DNA from: Podochytrium sp. JEL0797 | Lineage: Eukaryota > Chytridiomycota > Chytridiomycetes > Chytridiales > Chytriomycetaceae | NCBI GenBank assembly: GCA_027596195.1 | Contig: JADGJG010000524.1 | Coordinates: 1 to 17,311, forward strand | DNA length: 17,311 bases | Direction of reading: 5' to 3' | Shown here: positions 8,603 through 15,694 of the stretch, in pieces | Numbering within the stretch: the stretch's first letter is position 1 | Layout: each line of letters starts with the position of its first letter | Translations under genes and position numbers: made by a program | The notes under the pieces: generated by a model | What the model was told of the DNA's origin: nothing | Database searches by the model: none | What the model saw: only the letters and a program-made list of their open reading frames with translations

Positions 8603-9598
8603 TCACACCCATTCCCCTAAAATCAAATCAACTGCTTCACTAAAATCGGATACAACCGCACTCGGCTGAATTCTTGAATGTGCACTCTCATCCCCATCGC
8701 GGTATTTCCCTGTCCGCACAAGAATCCCTTTCATTCCGGCCTCCAACGCCCCTCCCACATCGTCACGCACATCATCTCCAATCTGAACACACTCGCTGGC
8801 ATCCAGCCCCATGTCGCGCAGAGCAAGCTCGAAAAACGTCTGGCACGGTTTCCCAACAACTTGAGCTTCGATCCCTGTCGCGTATTCGAGGGCTGCAACG
8901 AAAGGACCTGCGGAATTTCTTTGACTAAGTATACGAGAATTGAGGAGCAAGGGGAATGAAGCGCGAGGAGTGAATCCTGAAACATGAAATGCAAAACGCG
9001 AAACGCGTAATATCCAACAACCTCAAGACATCACGAAACTGCGTCCTCAAAACTCGAAAAACACCCCTCTCATTCACTCACCCGGCCCCATCTTCAATCC
9101 ATTCGTATCCCGGAAATAACGACCCTTGTGCGTGGCAATAATCCGGGGCTTCACGCCGCTTTGTTGCGCATCAAGCAGCACATTCATAGCACGTGATAAA
9201 GTCTCGTATTCAAACATCATTGGAGCCAACCCCAAAACGACTGAATCATACGGACGGGGCGCACCAGATCCATCTTTCGTCGCCAAAAAGGCAAAATCAC
9301 TTTTCGCATCGTCCGCGAGCATCAGCATCGGATTGCACTGTGCGTCTTGAAGTAACCGTGCGGCTGCCGATAAGGAAGTGAAGAGATGGTTGGGTTGTAC
9401 GTCAAAGCCCATGGAGTGGAGACGGGTGAGGAGTGTTTCTTTCGATTCTTTGGTCGTGTTGGACACGAAGCGGATCTGAAGTGGCGGTGTGTGTTGTTGC
9501 AGACGCAAAAGGGCGGCAGCAGCATTGCGGGTAGGCTGTGAGTCGATGTGGAGCGTTCCCGAGAGGTCGATGCAGATTCCACGGATCATTTTGCTCAT
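8603..9598 (-). CDS. HDHD2: HAD-superfamily hydrolase, HDHD2 type
   Basis: Two exons, 9598-9082 and 8907-8603, joined across a 174-nt intron (GTGAGT...GCAG), giving 273 residues; the human protein has 259. It closely follows animal HDHD2. Motif I IDLSGTLHID carries the nucleophile Asp11, and the second position is Ser13 rather than the usual Asp, as in known HDHD2. Motif II is VSNTTKESK (Ser46), motif III VVGKP (Lys192) and motif IV IGDDVRDDVGGA (Asp217/Asp218). The splice joins MGPG to PFVAALEYATG without a gap. The family is a soluble Mg-dependent phosphatase-like enzyme whose physiological substrate is not settled. M4 is a possible alternative start. It is divergent from ZF-B, with 192 bp between start codons, and its stop lies 83 bp upstream of the NIC96 ATG. 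Confidence 0.94.
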
Positions 9599-9790
9599 AC
9601 GTTTTTCTACTGACCTATTTTCTTTTTCCTCCCCATTTCTTACATAATTCGAGATCGCTTTCCGCCCGGCATTTACGCGAAAAGTGATCGGTATTGTGTG
9701 AATTTTTTTTTTTAGAAAATTTTTCCCCCACAAGTGGTTCAAGCCTTTTTCAAGCCTCTCACAGAGTGACCCCACAAACAAGCCAACCCA
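9599..9790. promoter_or_regulatory. Divergent HDHD2 / ZF-B promoter with three CAAGCC copies
   Basis: These 192 bp separate the start codons of HDHD2 (leftward) and ZF-B (rightward). The middle has a T-rich run (about 9700-9726). Three CAAGCC copies lie on the ZF-B sense strand at 9740-9745, 9751-9756 and 9779-9784, ending 6 bp before the ZF-B ATG. The last copy reads ACAAGCCAA, as do the ZF-C copies. No canonical TATA box is apparent. Confidence 0.55.
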
Positions 9791-10942
9791 ATGTCGTCCG
9801 CCCTCGATCTCCTCGCCGCCGCGGCGCTGTCTTCGTCGTGCTCGACCCGCTCTGAACCACCCAACAACCCACAACCCCACAACCCCCACACGCCGATCGC
9901 CCCATCCCCACGCCGCACCCACACCTTCGACCCTCACTTTCCCGACACCGACTACCCAGACGACCGCGCCCAAACCCCCCACCTCGTCCACGACCCCTCA
10001 TCGCGCCGCAACAGCCTCGTCGTCTCCGTCCCCGGTCCACCCCGCCCCCTCCCCCCACCCCCCTTCCAAATCAAAAGCTCGCCCTCCCCGCACTCCCCGC
10101 CACAATCCCAAAACCCGTTCTACGCCTACCACCCGATTCTATCGACCCAAAAACCCGTCACGTTCGTTCCCACCAACAACCCCGTTCTGCGAACCCCTGT
10201 TACACCTGTTACAACCGCCGCCAAACGATTCCATTGCACGATTCCGTCGTGTGATAAAGTGTTTCAACGGAAACATCACCTCGGTGAGTTTTCTATTTCA
10301 TTTTCATTTTCGCGATTTGGACATCACTTGGGGGCCGTTCCAACAAACGCGTTTTTCCCGAAAATCCCACAACCCTTCCCACACCCACGCACCACGAAAA
10401 AAACCACCCCCTCATTGAAATTATTCTCCAAACCCCCCTAGTCTCCCACCTCGTCTCCCACTCAGCTGGGAAACCGTTCCAATGCACCATCGCGGGTTGC
10501 GACGCAACGTTCCGACGAAACCAAGGTTTGCAAAGAAAAACTTCTTTTCCCCCACTCTTTTCACTTAAATGCCTCCTCATCCTGAACAAACCACTAACCC
10601 ACCACCCCACCCACTCCCAACGAAGATATGCGACGCCACATGCGAAAAGTCGATCACTCGAATTTCCCCGCCGCAACACGAACGGGGGGCACGTCTTCCA
10701 GTTCACCCCACGACCCAACATCGCCTTCCCACTCAGGAGACCCAATGCAAGTCAAAATCGGGGGGAGCGCGATGGAAGAATTGAGTGAAGAGGATCCCAC
10801 GAGTGCAACGACGGTGGGGACGTTGTCGTCCATGATTTCGTCGTCGTCGTCTTCGATTGAGGAGTTGGAGGATGAGGGAGAGGAGGAGGAGGATGTGGGG
10901 GGTGAGGAGGGGAGGGTGAAGGCGGAGGCGGATGTTTCTTAA
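9791..10942 (+). CDS. C2H2 zinc-finger protein ZF-B (two central fingers, acidic tail)
   Basis: Three exons, 9791-10283, 10442-10525 and 10626-10942, giving 297 residues; introns are 158 nt (GTGAGT...CTAG) and 100 nt (GTTTGC...AAG). The N terminus MSSALDLLAAAAL is followed by a Pro/His/Ser-rich region with a basophilic-kinase-like site (RRNSL). Finger 1 is C149-x4-C-x12-H-x3-H171 and is split by intron 1; the linker is SAGKPF. Finger 2 is C179-x4-C-x12-H-x5-H203 and is split by intron 2 after RRNQ. The C-terminal tail is Ser-rich, then strongly acidic, with a VKAE sumoylation-like site at Lys291. It is a likely nuclear transcription factor with unknown targets. It is the tandem paralogue of ZF-C (shared DMRRHMRKVDHS and ATRTG after finger 2) and a relative of ZF-A. 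Confidence 0.85.
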
Positions 10943-11314
10943 TCTCTCGTATTTTTATTTCTTTATTTGCTTTAATTTAAGAATCTTTATTTGAGGAATC
11001 GCATGTCTGAAGTTTCAAAGGCATCGTATCGCCCACGCACGCACCAGTTGTGGAACGCGTTCGGAAACCATCTTATTTCACGCTTGGACGCTTGGACCGG
11101 GGAAATGATTTTGACCCACTCATAACTGACGGGAAGGGGTTTTGTGCGCGTCCGGACAAACTTGGACCCCCTGGCAATTTTTTTTGTACAAGCCAACAAG
11201 CCAAACAAACCCACAATCGTTCAACGTTGTCTCCACCCACAGCCCTTTTGGATTTCCTGTCCAATACCGTCACACGCCTCCGCCCACCACTATACCCGCG
11301 TATCAAACCAAAAA
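10943..11314 (+). promoter_or_regulatory. ZF-B/ZF-C intergenic region with two CAAGCC copies
   Basis: These 372 bp hold the ZF-B 3' UTR (AT-rich, 10943-10995) and the ZF-C promoter. Two CAAGCC copies lie in tandem at 11189-11194 and 11197-11202 on the ZF-C sense strand, directly after a T8 run, 113-126 bp upstream of the ATG. I see no convincing gene. A minus-strand open stretch (10987-11214) lacks a usable ATG. Confidence 0.5.
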
Positions 11315-12438
11315 ATGGACGCCTTGGACCTCCTCGCCGCAACCGCCCTCGAACACGACACGCGGCACCAAACGCACTCCCCTCCCCTTCACCTTTCCAT
11401 CCAAACTACACGACCCGAATCCCGCACACCCTCTCCCAACCTCGAACCCCACCTCCTCAGCGCCGGCAGCGACTTTTCCATCGACAAGCTGTCAAACCAA
11501 ACAAAAACCCCGCCACCACCAACCACCACGACCTCAACAAAACACCTCTTCCCCTTCACCCACCTCCTTGCCACGACGCCACTCCACGTCATCAACGCAA
11601 GCCTCATTTCGACCCACTCCTCTTTCGCGCATCATATCCCGCTTCTCCCTCATCGCGAAACTGTATACCCCGAAGCCGCTCCCGCAGCCTACCCAGACTC
11701 ATTCACCACCCCACACGTCCCCGTCGCGACAGAGGAAGACGCGACACCGCCACCACCACCCGCGAAACTATCAGCTTTGCATCCCTCCCAACTCGTACAA
11801 ATGAAACTCCCGCCTCCATCTACACGAACAACCACGAAATTCAGTTGCACGATTCCTGGATGCACCAAATCGTTTTTCAGGTGAAAAATTCGCGTACCCA
11901 CCCCCCCTCGCGAACTTTCAAACTCATACCTTTTTTTCCAGACGCCACCACCTCATTTCGCATCTCGTCTCACACACGGAGGGGAAACCGTTTCAATGCC
12001 AGATTGAAGGATGCGATTCATTTTTTCGAAGGAACCAAGGTAACAAAAAAAATTGAAGAGGCCCAGACCACCCCCCCACCCTTACCCCCCTGCAAAAACT
12101 AACCCCACCACAACACCACCACCCAAAATAATAAACAATTATCCCAAGATATGAGACGACACATGCGGAAAGTGGATCACTCTCAGTTCCCGGTTGCAAC
12201 ACGAACGGGCACATTGACCTCTGCTTCTCCTACTCTGAGAGAATCTCCGAGCTCCGACGATATTGTACATGGATCATCTGTGGTGGACGAAGAGTGCAGT
12301 TCAGGTGTCGCATTGGGGCTTGGGGTGCGACGCGCGCGACGTGTGAAAGTGGAGTATGTGGAATCAGAGGAGGAGGATTGTGAGGAGAGTGAGAAGAAGT
12401 GGGAGGAAGAAATGGAGGAGAGTGAGGTGGATTACTAG
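11315..12438 (+). CDS. C2H2 zinc-finger protein ZF-C (two central fingers, acidic tail)
   Basis: Three exons, 11315-11880, 11942-12039 and 12149-12438, giving 317 residues; introns are 61 nt (GTGAAA...CCAG) and 109 nt (GTAACA...AAG). The start MDALDLLAATAL matches ZF-B. A Pro/Thr/His-rich disordered region follows. Finger 1 is C178-x4-C-x12-H-x3-H200 with linker TEGKPF; finger 2 is C208-x4-C-x12-H-x5-H232. The tail repeats the ZF-B plan: HSQFPVATRTG directly after the finger, then a VKVE sumoylation-like site at Lys288 and a run of Glu/Asp. Intron 2 sits at exactly the ZF-B position and phase, whereas intron 1 falls 14 nt earlier in the alignment. It is a probable transcription factor, the downstream member of a tandem pair; targets are unknown. 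Confidence 0.86.
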
Positions 12439-12451
12439 ATTATTATTATTT

Positions 12452-12608
12452 TTTCCTTGTTCCCTACTCTCGTTTTTAAATTATAAGTTTTCGTTGTAAC
12501 TGCGCGTCTCGGTCTTTTCCTCTGAGAGAACTTGGAGCTGGAGCTTTTATATTCCTTTCCTTGTTTCTTTTCCCTCTCACTTTCAATTAAATTATAATTT
12601 CGTTGTAA
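12452..12608. repeat. Diverged direct repeat pair between ZF-C and PHO84
   Basis: A block of roughly 50 bp recurs at an offset of about 104-111 bp. Copy 1 (12452-12499) and copy 2 (12556-12608) both begin TTTCCTTGT, pass through a pyrimidine-rich middle and end in TAAATTATAA, a few T, then CGTTGTAA. Small indels separate the copies. It looks like an old local duplication within the ZF-C 3' region and PHO84 upstream region. Confidence 0.6.
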
Positions 12609-12611
12609 GGA

Positions 12612-12617
12612 CACGTG
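12612..12617. promoter_or_regulatory. CACGTG E-box upstream of PHO84
   Basis: A perfect CACGTG (context ACACGTGACA) lies 173-178 bp upstream of the PHO84 start. In budding yeast the bHLH factor Pho4 induces PHO84 on phosphate starvation through CACGTG/CACGTT sites. The flanking bases here fit a general bHLH site better than the best Pho4 site (CACGTGGG). Its role in this organism is inferred. Confidence 0.5.
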
Positions 12618-12739
12618 ACATTACTCATTTAAGTGCCGCAAAAATAAACAGGTTGTTTTTCGCCGCGAAAAAAGTTCAAACAAATGCAAAAATTACATTA
12701 CAAGCTCAACGGAGGCATGCGCCTGATAAGAGCAAAGAA

Positions 12740-12747
12740 TATAAAAG
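12740..12747 (+). promoter_or_regulatory. TATA box of PHO84
   Basis: TATAAAAG lies 43-50 bp upstream of the PHO84 ATG. It is a near-perfect TATA element at a sensible distance, in keeping with a strongly regulated transporter gene. Confidence 0.65.
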
Positions 12748-12789
12748 GACTTATCAACGAGCCAGCAAACAACATTCACACCCCCCTCA

Positions 12790-14654
12790 ATGGCTCAAAA
12801 TACTGCAAAGGCGTTTGCGCACCTCGACGAAGCCAAACTTGGATGGTTCCACATCAAGATGGTCTTGATTGCGGGAGCTGGATTCTTCTCCGACGCTTAT
12901 GACGTGTTTGTAATCGGGCAAGCGATTCCCATGATTGTGAGTTTTTATCCCCCCTCACTATCCTTATTCTACCCCCCCTCTCCTCTTCCTTGCTAACCCC
13001 TCAATGCGTTCCTAATTTATCACTCTAGTATCAAGTCTACTACGGCCCACAATACATTTCCGGCGACTTCCCCTCCGCATTCGATGTGAACGGCACCGCC
13101 GTACCCAAAACCCCCCAAAACACAAAAGTCGATTTCGCCAACAACTACCCCAACGGAATCCACATGGACTCCTTCATGAAAGCTGCCACAAACTGGGGAA
13201 ACCTGATTGGCCAAGTCTCGTTCGGAATCGCGGGCGACTCGCATGGACGCAAGGCCGTGTATGGACTCGAGCTCATGATCATTATCATTTGCACCATCGG
13301 ATCCATGCTTTCAGCGTCAACAATTCGTGGCCCCAACATTTTACAGCTGTTGTGTTTTTGGCGGTTTTTCCTTGGAATCGGTATTGGTGGTGATTACCCA
13401 ATGTCTGCTGTCATTACTTCGGAGTATGCGTCTGTGCGCTACCGTGGAATGATGATGAGTGCCGTTTTTGCCATGTGAGTATTTTGCTCCTTTGCCGTCA
13501 CCTCTTTCTGTCTCAGACATGTTTTTCCAATGTTTTTTCCTGCAGGCAAGGAGTCGGCATTCTCATCGGATCTGCCATTTACATTGTCACTCTCGCTGCC
13601 ATGAAGACATCCATTCAAGAAGACTACGCGATGTTGGATTGGGTTTGGCGCATCGCCATCGGATGTGGTCTTGTCCCAGCGTTCATGGTCATTTACTTCC
13701 GTTTCACCATGCCAGAAACTCCTCGCTTCACTGCAGATGGTACGCTTCATATTACTGAGCTATCCTCGAGTTTTCAACTCACATCTATTTTCCACTATAG
13801 TTGTCGGAGACGCCGCCCAAGCTTCCAAAGACCTCGAACGCGCAATGGGCAACCAAACCATTGACGAAACTTCCACCTCCCCCGCCCCCACCACCATCCC
13901 AGTCGTTGCCGAAACCAAGCCCAAATCAAACAAACTCGCCGAATTCAAAGCCCACTTTAGCCAATGGAAGAACATGAAGATCCTCATCGGCACAGCCTAC
14001 TGCTGGTTCGCACTCGACGTGGCTTGGTACGGCCTCGCATTGAACCAATCCACCGTTCTCTCCCTCATCAACTTCAACGGCCCTTCCAAAGTTTACGTCA
14101 ACGTGACCAACTCTGCTGGAATCACGACCGTCGAACACCTCATGCCCCCCGTTGACATTTGGGAATCATTCTACCAAGTCTCTGTTGGAAACATTATCAT
14201 TGCGTGTGCTGGAACTGTCCCTGGGTACTGGTTCACCGTGTTCCTGATTGAGAAGATGGGTCGCAAGCCGATCCAGTTCATGGGGTTCGCCATCATCACG
14301 ATTTGTCTTGCCGTTCTTGCTGCCACCTGGGACACCATTTCCAAAAACCAAGTTCCTTTCCTTGTTGTTTACACAATCGCCAACTTTTTCTTCCAGTTCG
14401 GACCCAACACCACCACGTTTGTCATCCCCGGAGAAGTCTTCCCCACCAAATTCAAGGCCACATGCCACGGAATGTCTGCCGCTGCTGGAAAGGCGGGTGC
14501 GATTATTGGAATTCAAGCAGTGGGTCCGTACTTCGAGTCCAATACCGTGCCAGTCATGGCAACGTTCTCTGTGATCATGTTTACGGGATTGCTGGCCACG
14601 TTCTTGTTGCCTGAAACGAAGGGAAAGACTCTTGAGGAGCTTTCTGGGGAGTAA
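12790..14654 (+). CDS. PHO84: High-affinity inorganic phosphate transporter, PHO84 family (MFS)
   Basis: Four exons, 12790-12936, 13029-13474, 13546-13739 and 13801-14654, giving 546 residues; introns are 92, 71 and 61 nt with GTGAGT or GTACGC donors. It is a 12-helix major-facilitator phosphate:H+ symporter (PHS family) expected in the plasma membrane. The signature WRFFLGIGIGGDYPMSA is in helix 4. Residues matching the phosphate pocket known from the fungal PiPT structure are all present: Tyr172 (GGDYP), Gln199 (AMQGVG, across intron 2), Trp331, Asp335 and Tyr339 (WFALDVAWY) and Asn465 (GPNTTTF). The loop between helices 6 and 7 (about 263-320) is hydrophilic, as usual. The ATG at 12790 is the first in frame and sits 43 bp after a TATA box. 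There is no sign of damage. Confidence 0.96.
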
Positions 14655-14717
14655 AAGTTATTGCATTTATTATTTTGAACTGAAAAGAAATTCATCGCAT
14701 CTATCGAAAGGGATAAG

Positions 14718-14723
14718 AATAAA
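14718..14723 (+). terminator. Candidate poly(A) signal of PHO84
   Basis: AATAAA lies 64 nt after the PHO84 stop codon in AT-rich DNA. It is assigned by motif and distance only. Confidence 0.4.
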
Positions 14724-14782
14724 CTTAATATCATACAAAAAAGGAAACTAGAAATGAAGATCGAAGCGGGATAAAAAGAAAA

Positions 14783-15154
14783 AATGAATGCCCTGGGAAA
14801 ATTCCTTGCTACGACCCCCCTCCCTCAACCGAACTGCCCCCAGTGAACGATCTAACGCATAGAGATTTAGCTGCTCTACAAGAATATGCTAAGAATTTTA
14901 CGAGCAGATGCGTTTTGAGTGAGCTGCAAGGGGTCAAAAACACGTAAAAATCAATGTTCAAACGAGAACTAGTGCGCGTCACCGCATCAGACAGAGGTCA
15001 AAATGGCATCAATGTGACCGCAAAAGTTTTCTCTATCGATTATGGGGCGAAAATTGTGGATTTTGTTTCTCTTCTAAAGAATATTAGTCAAATTATCCAA
15101 AGCCCTGTCTTTATCTCAGGTTTTCGAGACCTAGTCCCGCTCCGAATAAGATAG
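14783..15154 (+). pseudogene. Decayed open stretch between PHO84 and the LRR fragment
   Basis: One frame stays open from well before 14783 to 15154, interrupted by a single TAA at 14945-14947. The composition before and after the stop looks protein-like (DLTHRDLAALQEYAKNF, then VTAKVFSIDYGAKIVDFVSL). The second segment has a weak likeness to a Tudor fold (hydrophobic strand, IDYG, hydrophobic strand, L..L). There is an ATG at 14954 after the stop, which would give a 66-residue protein. I consider it a remnant of a gene or a chance open frame. Otherwise this stretch of more than 300 bp holds nothing I recognise. Confidence 0.25.
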
Positions 15155-15204
15155 AGGTACAGGCTCAACTGGAACACATATTAGAATCACGTCTTGATAA
15201 ATGA

Positions 15205-15546
15205 TGGGAAAAACATCCGCGTTTTTTTGAGTTGGTGTGCTTGGAGGAAATTCGTTTGGCTCGTAATCGACTCGGGGGTGCCATTCCGCAAGAAGTCGGA
15301 GATTTGATTTGTCTTATGGTGCTTGACTTGGGGGGTAACAAGTTGCAAGGGGAGCTTCCGACAGAGTTGGGGAATTTGCGTGTGCTTCGTGAGTTGAGAC
15401 TCAGAAAGAATCTGTTGACGGGGTCGATTCCTCCCTCCCTCTTTCCCTTGGTGAGTTTGAGAGTGCTCGATATCAGCAAGAATCTATTATCCGGAGTGGT
15501 TCCTGCAGAAATGGCTCAGTTGGAGAATTTAAAGTGGGATGTGTGA
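15205..15546 (+). pseudogene. Plant-type leucine-rich-repeat gene fragment, 5'-truncated
   Basis: Four consecutive 24-residue repeats of the plant/bacterial type LxxLxxLxLxxNxLxGxIPxxL can be read, starting ELVCLEEIRLARNRLGGAIP and ending LDISKNLLSGVVP. The stop TGA is at 15544-15546. The frame opens only after a TGA at 15202-15204 and has no ATG before the first repeat. An ATG ATG at 15201-15206 is in another frame and would join the repeats if one T of the T7 run at 15222-15228 were absent. Intact LRR proteins of this kind usually have many more repeats, a signal peptide and often a membrane segment. I take this as the surviving end of a larger gene. An unseen upstream exon is the alternative. 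Confidence 0.6.
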
Positions 15547-15614
15547 AAAAAATTGATATTGGATTTTATCATAATGTCTAAAAAAAGGGGTGTCTGACAA
15601 TGTCCCCGGCTCCC

Positions 15615-15652
15615 GTAAGCGTTAGCGATAACCCTTACGGTTGTAAGCGTTA
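15615..15652. repeat. Regular array of three alternating inverted 10-bp repeats
   Basis: GTAAGCGTTA (15615-15624), a 4-bp spacer, TAACCCTTAC (15629-15638, the reverse complement with one mismatch), a 4-bp spacer, then GTAAGCGTTA again (15643-15652). The 14-bp period and alternating orientation are typical of protein-binding arrays near transposon ends. The first two can also form a hairpin. The array ends 42 bp before the start codon of the following gene. Confidence 0.8.
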
Positions 15653-15694
15653 ACAAAAAATTTTCACCATCACCCAAGACGACACTCGGCAACA

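Noticed and set aside
9562..9598. HDHD2 as a catalytically dead HAD protein because motif I lacks the second Asp
   Set aside because: Known HDHD2 proteins have the same DLSGT motif, so this is a family feature and not a lesion in this copy.
10987..11214. Minus-strand open stretch in the ZF-B/ZF-C intergenic region
   Set aside because: It has no ATG except near its end, no recognisable domain, and overlaps the ZF-C promoter elements.
11050..12102. 350-residue + strand frame overlapping ZF-C
   Set aside because: It runs through both ZF-C introns in a different frame and is Pro/Arg/Thr-rich without any domain; the spliced ZF-C frame carries the zinc fingers.
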